64,000 nt of DNA from Chryseobacterium bernardetii. Lineage in GTDB: Bacteria; Bacteroidota; Bacteroidia; Flavobacteriales; Weeksellaceae. The position numbers and the translations under genes are program-made. Positions 9,386-17,700 of the stretch are shown piece by piece (within the stretch, counting starts at the first letter, position 1; each line of letters begins with the position of its first letter). The notes below the pieces were generated by a model that had not been told where the DNA came from, made no database searches, and saw only the letters and a list, made by a program, of their open reading frames with translations. The stretch covers positions 2,647,501 to 2,711,500 of the forward strand of contig NZ_CP033932.1 in the NCBI RefSeq assembly GCF_003815975.1, written 5' to 3'.

Positions 9386-10159
9386 ATGAAAATTGCATTA
9401 TTCAGCGACATTCACGCTAATCTCCCTGCATTGGAAGCATTCTTTGCAGATGTTGAAAAAAGAAATCCCGACAGCATTTATTGCTTGGGAGATTTAGTAG
9501 GTTACAATATCTGGCCAAACGAAGTGGTCAATGAAATCCGTAAAAGAAAAATACCAACTATTGCAGGCAACTACGATTTTGGCATTGGGAGAATGAGTAA
9601 TGAATGCGGTTGCGCCTACAAAACAGACGCTGAGAAGGACAACGGCAATATTTCCATTTCTTTTACCAATTCTTTGATGAAAGATGAGGAACGTGCTTAC
9701 CTGCGTACACTTCCAGCCCATATCAAAGTAGAATTTCAATTGAACGAAGACAAGCTAAATCTGCTTTTGGTACACGGGAGTCCGAGAAAAATTAACGAAT
9801 ATCTCTTCGAAGACCGTGAGGAAAAAAGTATGCTTCGTATTATGGAACAAGCCGATGCCGACATTATGTGTTTCGGACATACGCACAAGCCCTATCACAG
9901 AGTTTTAAATTCGGGTGTTGATGGTGAAAATCATTTCCGCCACGCAGTGAATATCGGTTCCGTTGGTAAGCCAAAAGACAACGATATAAGAGGTGGTTAT
10001 GCGATGTTGACAATTAATGAAAACAGTTCTGTTTTGAACAAAGAAAGCATCAGTGTAGAATTTATCCGTTTCGACTATGACTTTGAAAAAGCTGCAAAGG
10101 CTGTGGAAGACAGCCCTCTTCCAAACGAGTACGCAGAGAATCTAAGACGTGGCTATTAA
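9386..10159 (+). CDS. calcineurin-like metallophosphoesterase
   Basis: A 257-residue dinuclear-metal phosphoesterase. All the expected motifs are present: D8-x-H10 (FSDIHAN), G35-D36 (CLGDLVGY), G61-N62-Y63-D64, H130 (LLVHGS) and G164-H165-T166-H167. A Cys pair in ECGCAY near residue 74 is unusual. Relatives hydrolyse phosphodiesters or small phosphorylated metabolites. The gene lies in the arsenic operon, 18 bases before the GcvH-like gene. A function in arsenic metabolism is suggested by position only, and the substrate is unknown. It is cytoplasmic, with no signal peptide. Confidence 0.8.
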   Translation: MKIALFSDIHANLPALEAFFADVEKRNPDSIYCLGDLVGYNIWPNEVVNEIRKRKIPTIAGNYDFGIGRMSNECGCAYKTDAEKDNGNISISFTNSLMKDEERAYLRTLPAHIKVEFQLNEDKLNLLLVHGSPRKINEYLFEDREEKSMLRIMEQADADIMCFGHTHKPYHRVLNSGVDGENHFRHAVNIGSVGKPKDNDIRGGYAMLTINENSSVLNKESISVEFIRFDYDFEKAAKAVEDSPLPNEYAENLRRGY

Positions 10160-10176
10160 TCTAAAAAATCTAAAAA

Positions 10177-10554
10177 ATGGAATTTCCAAATGATTTAAAA
10201 TATTCAAAAGAACATACGTGGATAAGCATACAGGACAACACAGGTACAATAGGTATCACAGAATTTGCACAAAGTGAATTGGGCGAAATCGTATATGCAA
10301 ATTTACCAAACATTGGATATAGTTTTCAGCAGGACGAAGTATTCGGTTCTGTTGAAGCGGTTAAAACGGTCAGTGATTTATTTATGCCAGTATCGGGTAA
10401 AATCATTGAAACGAACCAACTCTTATTAGAAGAGCCAACACTAATCAATTCAGAATCTTTTGGAAACGGTTGGCTGATAAAAATTGAAATCAAAGATATT
10501 ACAGAATTAGAAAAATTATTGACATCAAACCAATATAGAGAACTTACAAATTAG
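10177..10554 (+). CDS. GcvH-like lipoyl-carrier protein in arsenic operon
   Basis: A 125-residue protein with the complete glycine-cleavage H-protein plan: KEHTWISI near the start, [15 protein letters not shown], then the lipoylation site [11 protein letters not shown] with K63 as predicted lipoyl lysine, and a C-terminal GWLIKIEI. True GcvH shuttles an aminomethyl group on its lipoyl arm during glycine breakdown. Here there are no gcvT or gcvP genes nearby, and the gene is embedded between a phosphoesterase and the arsenite exporter, 7 bases before acr3. Reduced lipoate is a dithiol and binds As(III) strongly, so a role as arsenite carrier or sponge is an attractive inference. It could also be a displaced housekeeping paralogue. 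Confidence 0.82.
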   Translation: MEFPNDLKYSKEHTWISIQDNTGTIGITEFAQSELGEIVYANLPNIGYSFQQDEVFGSVEAVKTVSDLFMPVSGKIIETNQLLLEEPTLINSESFGNGWLIKIEIKDITELEKLLTSNQYRELTN

Positions 10555-10561
10555 ACACACA

Positions 10562-11593
10562 ATGCAGCCAAAACTAAAATTTCTTGACCGTTACCTAACC
10601 TTATGGATATTCCTTGCAATGGCAATAGGTATAGGTTTAGGACATTTCTTTCCGGGAATATCAAAAATTACAAATACTTTATCCATTGGAACTACAAATA
10701 TTCCATTGGCTATAGGTTTAATATTAATGATGTACCCACCATTGGCAAAGGTTGATTATTCATTATTGCCCCAAGCATTTAAGGATAAAAAAGTAATCGG
10801 TCTGTCATTATTGCTGAATTGGGTCATTGGTACTTTATTGATGTTCGGATTAGCCGTTTTGTTTTTACGCAATGAACCCGATTATATGACAGGGTTAATA
10901 CTGATAGGTTTGGCAAGATGTATAGCAATGGTAATCGTATGGACCGATTTAGCTAAAGCAAACAGAGAATATACAGCTATGTTGGTTGCGTTAAACAGCA
11001 TCTTCCAGGTACTTTCTTACAGTTTCTTAGTTTGGTTATTTATCAATGTTTTACCTTCAAAATTAGGATTAGCTAATTTCAATGTAAGCGTATCAATGAA
11101 AGATGTTACAGAAAGCGTATTGATATACTTAGGTATTCCATTCTTAGCAGGATTCGTTAGCCGTTACTTCCTTATTAAATCAAAAGGTACAGAATGGTAT
11201 AATCGAAAATTTGTACCCAAAATATCGCCCATTACATTGTACGCTTTACTGTTTACGATAGTTTTAATGTTCAGCCTGAAAGGTGATAAAATATTAGAGT
11301 TGCCAATGGATGTAGTAAAAGTAGCCATACCATTAATCATCTATTTTGTACTGATGTTTTTTGTCAGCTTCTTTATCAATAAATCTCTAAAAGTACCTTA
11401 CGACAAAAACGCATCCATCGCATTTACAGCAACAGGAAACAACTTTGAATTGGCAATCGCTGTTGCTATAGCAGTTTTCGGTATTCATTCCCCACAGGCA
11501 TTTGTAGGCGTTATTGGACCTTTAGTAGAAGTTCCGGTACTGATACTTTTAGTACGTGCAAGTTTGTGGTTGAAGAAAAAATATTACAGTTAG
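10562..11593 (+). CDS. acr3: arsenite efflux transporter, ACR3 family
   Basis: A 343-residue integral membrane protein with about ten hydrophobic segments, the usual ACR3 size. The conserved thiol of the family is visible in [12 protein letters not shown] (C120), and the late segment [13 protein letters not shown] carries the conserved acidic residue. ACR3 proteins expel As(III), and in some cases Sb(III), across the inner membrane using the proton gradient. It closes the arsenic operon. No arsenate reductase gene is present in this operon, so resistance would be to arsenite unless arsC lies elsewhere in the genome. Confidence 0.93.
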   Translation: MQPKLKFLDRYLTLWIFLAMAIGIGLGHFFPGISKITNTLSIGTTNIPLAIGLILMMYPPLAKVDYSLLPQAFKDKKVIGLSLLLNWVIGTLLMFGLAVLFLRNEPDYMTGLILIGLARCIAMVIVWTDLAKANREYTAMLVALNSIFQVLSYSFLVWLFINVLPSKLGLANFNVSVSMKDVTESVLIYLGIPFLAGFVSRYFLIKSKGTEWYNRKFVPKISPITLYALLFTIVLMFSLKGDKILELPMDVVKVAIPLIIYFVLMFFVSFFINKSLKVPYDKNASIAFTATGNNFELAIAVAIAVFGIHSPQAFVGVIGPLVEVPVLILLVRASLWLKKKYYS

Positions 11594-11682
11594 AAATAAG
11601 TAATAGAAGTTATGAAACGACAATAGGATTTCAACCGATGTGCAAAAAATATAGGGTTCAATAATTAAAACAAGCGTACAAA

Positions 11683-12094
11683 ATGATAGAACTAATTAAA
11701 CCCATTCCCGCATTTCTTGTACGGAAAATTAATAAGGCAGTTAAGTTTTATAAAGCTCGATTTGGTTTTGAATGCAGACATCAGGAAGAAACTTTTGCAA
11801 TATTAGTTAGGGGTGGTATAGAGCTGCATTTGTGGGCTTCCTGTAATTACAGTTGGAAATGGAAAAGTGTTTTTTTATTTCTAAAACCGATTAGTAGCGG
11901 AGCAGAAAGTTTTTTGGCAGGTACACACAGTTGCAGGATTGAAGTAAAAGGCATTGACTAACTGTATAAAGAACTAAAAGAAAAAGAAGTTTTACACAAA
12001 AACGAAAATAAAAAGCACATATTATGGTACAAGAGAATTTGCAACATTAGACTTGTATAGGAATTTGATAACTTTTTATGAGGATATGATATAG
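11683..12094 (+). pseudogene. degenerate bleomycin-resistance/VOC family gene
   Basis: The start resembles bleomycin-binding proteins (IPAFLVRKINKAVKFYKARFG, written here only in part, then GIELHLW and SGAESFLAGTHSCRIEVKGID). The frame stops after GID at 11961, where relatives read GIDELYKE. The next codons still read LYKELKEKEVLHKN, so this is a nonsense mutation. Around 12025 the reading frame shifts, and GTREFATLDLYRNLITFYEDM continues in another frame to a stop at 12094. These two independent lesions mark a dead gene. An intact product would sequester bleomycin in the cytoplasm. It lies between the arsenic and mercury cassettes, which suggests that the cargo once included antibiotic resistance. 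Confidence 0.8.
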
Positions 12095-12175
12095 CGTGAA
12101 AAATAATTATAGAAAGAGTTAGTGTATAAAAGAGCCTTGTTAAAACTGTAAAGAACAAGACAATGAAAGTTAAAT

Positions 12176-12220
12176 TGTTTATTTAAGCAAACGCTAAAAT
12201 AAACAAATTAGCTATATTTG
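12176..12220 (+). promoter_or_regulatory. promoter and operator of mercury-type cassette
   Basis: A perfect 9-bp inverted repeat (tgtttattt / aaataaaca, 12-base spacer, 12176-12205) precedes a consensus -7 box TATATTTG (12213-12220). The start codon of the regulator follows only four bases after the box, so the transcript may be leaderless. The inverted repeat is the probable binding site of the ArsR/SmtB-type repressor encoded next. No good -33 element is seen. Confidence 0.6.
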
Positions 12221-12224
12221 CACC

Positions 12225-12599
12225 ATGGATAGTATTTCTTGCATTAGACAACAGGCAGACATTAAACAAATCAATCGCTGTAAAGAACGAGTTTCGGAAC
12301 TCCAAGGTTCGTTTGACTATTTATCTAACGGACTGGAATTGGCGGGAAACAATGTAAGACTGAAAATCCTGTTTCTTATTTATGAAGAACGAAAACTTTG
12401 CGTTTGTGATTTAAGCGATATTCTCGGTATGACAATTTCTGCAATTTCTCAACATTTACGAAAACTCAAAGACCGTAAACTAATTGAAACTGAAAGAAAA
12501 GCACAAACTATTTTTTATTCATTAACAAAAGAGTATGAAAAAATGCTGACCCCATTTTTTGAAATACTTAATGATAATAAAATTTTAGAAACTATATGA
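12225..12599 (+). CDS. ArsR/SmtB-family metalloregulator
   Basis: A 124-residue winged-helix repressor. The HTH reads MTISAISQHLRKLKDRKLIE. A thiol metal site is visible at C59 and C61 (RKLCVCDL), with two further cysteines near the N-terminus (C6, C19), so a soft metal such as Hg(II), Cd(II) or Pb(II) is the likely inducer. Its stop overlaps the start of the MerT-MerP fusion (ATGA), which fixes the operon and suggests mercury. Mercury operons usually use MerR; control by an ArsR-type protein is a variant seen in some lineages. The exact inducer is inferred. Confidence 0.87.
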   Translation: MDSISCIRQQADIKQINRCKERVSELQGSFDYLSNGLELAGNNVRLKILFLIYEERKLCVCDLSDILGMTISAISQHLRKLKDRKLIETERKAQTIFYSLTKEYEKMLTPFFEILNDNKILETI

Positions 12600-13198
12600 A
12601 AACGGACAACAAACTAATCGGTACTGGTCTTTTTACGGCAATTGCTGCTTCATTATGTTGCATTACACCTGTTTTGGCTCTCATAGTAGGAACAAGCGGG
12701 GTTGCTTCAACATTTTCTTGGCTCGAACCTTTCCGACCATATTTTATTGGCTTGACAATTTTAGTGCTTGGTTTTACTTGGTTTCAAAAGTTGAAACCCA
12801 AAAAGCAAATTGACTGTAAATGTAAAATAACTGAAAAACCCAATTTTATGCAAACAAAATCATTTTTAGGAATTATTACCGTTATGGCGGCTTTACTTTT
12901 ATCATTTCCAATTTACGCTCACATCTTTTTTCCAAAGCCCGAAAACAAAACAATTATTACCCAAAGTTCCAAAATTCAGAAAGTTGAGTTTACAATTAAA
13001 GGAATGACTTGTTCAGGTTGTGAACATCATATTAAAACAGAGATTAGCAAACTAAAAGGAATTATCGAAGTTGTCGTTTCCTATGAGAAAAGCAACGCTA
13101 TTGTCAAGTTTGATAATAAGCAAACCAGTATTGCTGAAATCGAAAAAGCTATCAATTCGACAGGTTATAAATCACTAAAAAGTAAAGTTATATCATAA
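12596..13198 (+). CDS. merTP: MerT-MerP fusion, mercuric ion transport
   Basis: A 200-residue protein. The N-terminal half is MerT-like: a first membrane segment with the Cys pair C21-C22 (ASLCCITPVLALIVGTSG), a second segment around 50-65, a Cys-Lys-Cys motif in the cytoplasmic loop (IDCKCKI) and a third segment around 85-105. The C-terminal 70 residues form a MerP-like heavy-metal domain with GMTCSGC. In known systems MerP captures Hg(II) in the periplasm and MerT passes it to the cytoplasm for reduction by MerA. MerA is absent here, so imported Hg(II) would need another sink. Start and stop both overlap their neighbours by a few bases. Confidence 0.88.
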   Translation: MKTDNKLIGTGLFTAIAASLCCITPVLALIVGTSGVASTFSWLEPFRPYFIGLTILVLGFTWFQKLKPKKQIDCKCKITEKPNFMQTKSFLGIITVMAALLLSFPIYAHIFFPKPENKTIITQSSKIQKVEFTIKGMTCSGCEHHIKTEISKLKGIIEVVVSYEKSNAIVKFDNKQTSIAEIEKAINSTGYKSLKSKVIS

Positions 13199-13404
13199 TG
13201 GAAATTAAATTACAATCAATAATAACTTGCCCAAAATGTGGGCACAAAAAAGAGGAAACAATGCCAACTGATACTTGTCAGTATTTTTATGAATGTAAAA
13301 ATTGCAAAACAAGGTTAAAACCACTACAAGGCGACTGCTGTGTGTATTGTAGTTATGCCAGTGTTCCTTGTCCACCAATACAAAAAGAAAAAAAATGTTG
13401 CTAA
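13198..13404 (+). CDS. GDCCVxC-domain cysteine-rich protein
   Basis: A 68-residue protein with eleven cysteines: CPKC (11-14), C27, CKNC (33-36), the signature GDCCVYC (45-51), C58 and a terminal Cys-Cys. It belongs to the GDCCVxC family, known in databases as sometimes selenium-containing and often next to mercury genes. The start codon overlaps the MerT-MerP stop (TAATG), so translation is coupled. The CxxC pairs suggest zinc-ribbon-like folding, and the GDCCVxC loop a soft-metal or redox site. A role in mercury binding or trafficking is inferred; no enzyme activity is known to me. Confidence 0.85.
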   Translation: MEIKLQSIITCPKCGHKKEETMPTDTCQYFYECKNCKTRLKPLQGDCCVYCSYASVPCPPIQKEKKCC

Positions 13405-13483
13405 ATAGAACGCATTTTATATAAATCACATAAAAAATCGGTAGGTTTTACTAATTATTTTTAAACAATTGTAAGAATAACTT

Positions 13484-13822
13484 ATGGCATCAACAGAAAA
13501 AACATTATCAGAGGTAATTGAAATATTAAGACTAAGAGGTTATACTGAAGATTTTAACCTATTGGAAGAAAATATCTCATATAAAACAGGAGGTGAAAAG
13601 GTCAATTTAAGTGACATAGTTATTGATAAAATTTATCGTTTTACAGGGCTGAATGACTTGGAAGATGAAGCTATCTTGTATGCAATGAGAAACCAAAAAG
13701 ACGGAGCAAAAGGTATTTTCGTAAATGGCTATGGCACGTACTCCGACAGTGTAGCAAATAGCATCATAGAGCAAATAGCAGTTAACGAAGATGATAACAA
13801 TGATTGGACAAAAGAAATTTGA
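13484..13822 (+). CDS. small protein annotated as PRPP-synthetase-like, unknown role
   Basis: A 112-residue soluble acidic protein. Databases often label this family phosphoribosylpyrophosphate synthetase, but it is far too short and lacks the PRPP-binding and catalytic motifs of that enzyme, so I do not accept the function. Conserved features are LRLRGYTEDFNLLE near the start, an acidic middle and KGIFVNGYGTYSD near the end. A second member (28765-29070) shares the order RGYxxDF, RFxxL, KGxxVxxYGxY and also sits in the metal cargo. It lies 6 bases before the Fur-family gene, so the two are co-expressed. A link to metal homeostasis is suggested by position only. Confidence 0.75.
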   Translation: MASTEKTLSEVIEILRLRGYTEDFNLLEENISYKTGGEKVNLSDIVIDKIYRFTGLNDLEDEAILYAMRNQKDGAKGIFVNGYGTYSDSVANSIIEQIAVNEDDNNDWTKEI

Positions 13823-13828
13823 ATTAGA

Positions 13829-14236
13829 ATGACAGAATTAGAAAAAATTTTAAACCAAAAAGGCATAAAGCCTACCGCTATGCGTTTGTTGGTGGTAGAA
13901 AAGCTATTAAAACAACAATACGCAGTAAGCCATAAAGAGCTGGCAGAACAGTTTGAGAAAGCAGATAGTGTTACCTTATTCAGAACATTCAAAATATTTC
14001 TGGAACACAAACTCATCCACACCATTGATGATGGAAGTGGAGTTGTAAAATACGCACTATGTCAATCTGGATGTAATTGCAATTTATCAGAACTACACAC
14101 ACATTTTTATTGCACCGACTGCAAACATACCTTTTGTCTTACGGAAACTGAAATTCCAAACATCAAAATTCCTCAAAACTTTAAATTAGAAGGAGCTAAT
14201 TTGGTTCTCAAGGGGAAATGCTCAAGCTGTAGTTAA
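13829..14236 (+). CDS. Fur-family metalloregulator
   Basis: A 135-residue Fur-family protein. The N-terminal winged helix begins NQKGIKPTAMRLLVVEKLL; the recognition part is DSVTLFRTFKIFLEHKLIH. The metal region has HTHFYCTDCKHTFCL and a terminal CSSC, giving the paired CxxC structural zinc site. Fur, Zur and PerR members share this plan; the ligand set cannot be assigned from sequence alone. A perfect 7-1-7 palindrome lies 15 bases after its stop codon, just before the efflux operon. Control of zinc or cadmium efflux is therefore likely, as inference. Confidence 0.88.
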   Translation: MTELEKILNQKGIKPTAMRLLVVEKLLKQQYAVSHKELAEQFEKADSVTLFRTFKIFLEHKLIHTIDDGSGVVKYALCQSGCNCNLSELHTHFYCTDCKHTFCLTETEIPNIKIPQNFKLEGANLVLKGKCSSCS

Positions 14237-14251
14237 TACACCTTTAAACTT

Positions 14252-14286
14252 TGCAATTCAATTGCACTAATTATATTTTACATTTG
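14252..14286 (+). promoter_or_regulatory. Fur/Zur-box-like palindrome and promoter of efflux operon
   Basis: tgcaattcaattgca (14252-14266) is a perfect 7-1-7 palindrome, the geometry of Fur-family boxes. Thirteen bases later comes a consensus -7 element TACATTTG (14279-14286), eight bases before the start of the first gene of the operon. The adjacent upstream gene encodes a Fur-family protein, its probable ligand. Confidence 0.6.
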
Positions 14287-14293
14287 TAGTCTG

Positions 14294-14620
14294 ATGAAAA
14301 TATTTGTAATCCTATTCAGTATATACTTTATGGCATTATCGGTAATGCCGTGTACTGATGCGTGCGATATTAGCATAAACAATACTACAAAATCAGAATT
14401 TATACAAGCGGGTGATGGTCAAGAAAATAGCATTGACGTATGTAGCCCTTTTTGCTCCTGTGCCACTTGTCACACTGTTGCTGTTTTTACATTTCAAACT
14501 TTCAAAATAGGCGAAGCTAAGTCTAGTTTCGACAAAATACAAAAATTCCCACTTTGGGATTTCGGGTTCAATTCCAACTACCACGGAAATATTTGGCAGC
14601 CGCCAAAGATTAATGCCTAA
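14294..14620 (+). CDS. small exported Cys-rich protein (DUF6660-like) of RND operon
   Basis: A 108-residue protein with an N-terminal hydrophobic signal (KIFVILFSIYFMALSVMPC) and a short mature domain containing CTDAC and CSPFCSCATCH, then an ending NIWQPPKI. Proteins of this kind are commonly placed before CzcA-type pumps in Bacteroidetes; the DUF6660 label is from memory. It probably works in the periplasm, and the Cys and His residues suggest metal binding. The protein at 27351-27737 has a similar ending (IWLPPKI), which points to a common family architecture despite low overall similarity. Confidence 0.7.
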   Translation: MKIFVILFSIYFMALSVMPCTDACDISINNTTKSEFIQAGDGQENSIDVCSPFCSCATCHTVAVFTFQTFKIGEAKSSFDKIQKFPLWDFGFNSNYHGNIWQPPKINA

Positions 14621-14772
14621 ATTTTTAGCGACTGTATTTTATTGTCGGTGTATGGGCATCCATTCACTATTAAATAACGTACCCCCTCAGTCGAGCATTT
14701 AGCTATTCATTTCACATATATGGAGTGGAAGAATTTATATCCACTATTTATTAATCTTTAATCATATGAATT

Positions 14773-17700
14773 GTGTTAGACAGTATCATAAAATTTAGTA
14801 TAAAGAACAAACTTGTCATCGGAATAATGACATTGTTACTCATTATTTGGGGAGTGTGGAGTGCCACAAAATTACCCATTGATGCCGTACCCGATATTAC
14901 AAATAATCAGGTACAAATAATTACGGTTTGCCCAACATTGGCAGCTCAGGAAGTAGAACAATTAGTTACCTTTCCCATAGAGCAAAGCATTGCTAATATT
15001 CCCGATTTAGAAGAAACCAGAAGTATTTCGAGGTTTGGTTTGTCCGTAATTACAGTTGTATTCAAGGAAAAAGTAGATATTTATTTTGCCCGACAGCTCA
15101 TTAACGAAAAACTGAAAGAAGCAGAAGAAAAAATTCCGAATGGAATAGGAACGCCGGAACTGGCTCCGGTAAGTACAGGACTTGGTCAGATATACGAATA
15201 TATAATACATCCCAAAAAGGGAAGTGAAAATAAATACAATGCCAAAGACCTACGTACAATGCAGGACTGGATTGTAGCAAGGCAACTGTATGGTACTCCC
15301 GGAATTGCAGAAGTAAATAGTTTTGGCGGCGAGCTAAAACAATATGAAGTAGCTGTTAATCCTAGTCGCTTAAAGGCTATGGATGTAAGTATTACCGATA
15401 TTTTCAACGCTCTTGAAAGAAACAACCAAAATACAGGGGGAGCATATATTGATAAGAAACCAAGTGCTTATTTTGTTAGAGGTATTGGTATGGTTACATC
15501 ATTAGATGATATAAAAAACATTAGTGTAAAGAATAATCCTGGCAGTGTTCCAATTTTTATAAAAGATGTGGCGGATGTACGATTTGGTAATGCTGTAAGA
15601 TATGGAGCAATGACATATAATGGAGATGTTGATGCAGTAGGTGGTGTTGTGATGATGTTAAAAGGCGAAAACGCCAATAATGTAATTGAAAAAATAAAAG
15701 AAAAGCTTCCTACTATACAAAAGTCATTACCTGATGATATTATTATTGAGCCCTATATAGACCGTTCAGTTTTAGTTGACAAGGCAATGAGTACCGTAGA
15801 AAAAAACCTGATAGAAGGTGCATTGATTGTAATCTTTGTATTGGTACTTTTTTTAGGAAATTTTAGAGCAGGATTAATTGTAGCTTCCGCTATTCCCTTA
15901 GCAATGCTGTTTGCCTTGGCGATGATGAATGTGTTTGGTGTAAGCGCCAACTTAATGAGTTTGGGAGCCATAGATTTTGGGTTGATTGTAGATGGGGCAG
16001 TAATTGTTGTGGAAGCCACATTGCATCATTTAGGCTTACGAAAATCTAAACAAAGGCTTACACAAACTGAAATGGATGAGGAAGTTTTTCTGTCTGCCTC
16101 CAAAATTCGTAGTAGTGCAGCATTTGGTGAAATCATTATACTAATTGTTTACATTCCTATTCTTACGTTAGTGGGCGTAGAAGGCAAAATGTTCCGTCCG
16201 ATGGCACAGACTGTAGGTTTTGCCATTTTTGGAGCTTTGATTTTATCCTTAACATACATACCTATGATGTGTGCTTTGTTCTTATCCAAAAAGCCTTCAC
16301 ATAAAGAAACCTTTTCCGATAGAATGATGAATTGGTTACAAAGAAAATATCAGCCTTTGCTTGAAAAAGCGATTAGCATAAAGTATTGGTTCGTTGGTAT
16401 CGCCATTGCCATATTTGCAATTAGTATTTTCTTGTTTAGCCGAATGGGAGGAGAATTTATACCCCAACTACAAGAAGGAGAATATGCGTTTGAATTTAAA
16501 ATGCCTATTGAAACCTCATTATCACAAAGTATAGAAACTTCGATGCTTGCTTCGAGAATTGCCAAACAATTTGATGAAGTAAAAATGGTGGTAGGTAGAA
16601 CTGGAGCTGGTGAAGTACCTACTGACCCAATGCCTCCAAGTGCAACAGATTTAATAATTATTCTTAAGCCTGAAAGTGAATGGAAATCCGGAAGGACATA
16701 CGATGAATTAGGCGATGCAATAGAAGAAAAAATAGCCGTAATACCTGGCATTATTGTCGAAAAAAGCCAACCCATTCAAATGCGCTTTAACGAACTTATG
16801 ACAGGGGTAAAACAAGATGTTGCAATTAAGATTTTCGGAGAAAATTTAGACACACTAGCGTTAAATGCCGATAAGGTTAGCAAAGTTATACAAACAGTAA
16901 AGGGAGTTACAGTGCCTCAGGTAGAACTGGTAAGCGGGTTACCTCAAATTAATATTGAATACGACCGAACTCGTTTAGCCAATTATGGAGTAAATGTAGA
17001 AGATGTAAATAATGTTGTAAGTACTGCTTTTGCAGGAAAAAGTGCAGGTGTGGTTTTTGAGAATGAAAGGCGATTTGATTTAGTTGTGCGTTTAGATAGT
17101 ACCTATAGAGGTAGTATTGAAGATGTAAACAATATGATGATACCAACTAGCACAGGCAGTCAAATTCCTCTATCACAGGTGGCTACAATTGACTATAAAT
17201 TAGGACCTGCGCAGATAAGCCGTGAAGCTGGAAAGAGAAGAATTGTAATTGGTTTTAATGTTGCAGGCAGAGATGTACAAAGTGTGGTAGAAGAAATTCA
17301 AAAAAAGTTGAACAACCAAGTAAAATTACCATCAGGGTATTATTTCACTTATGGAGGACAGTTTGAAAATTTACAGGAAGCAAGCAATAGATTACTGATA
17401 GCTGTTCCAGTTTCTTTAATATTGATATTTGTACTGCTTTACTTTACTTTCAGTTCCTTTAAACAGGCAGGATTAATTTTTACAGCCATCCCAATGAGTG
17501 CAATTGGAGGAATACTAGCTTTGTTACTTCGAGGAATGCCTTTTAGCATCAGCGCAGGTATTGGATTTATTGCATTGTTTGGCGTTGCTGTCCTAAACGG
17601 AATTGTACTGATAGGTATTTTCAATCAATTAGAAAAAGAAGGAGAAAAAGATGTATTGAAACGGGTAATCGAAGGAACTAAAATCCGTTTGAGACCAGTT

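Noticed and set aside
16350..16775. 141-residue antisense open frame in the RND pump
   Set aside because: It is a shadow of the long pump gene, without family similarity or promoter.
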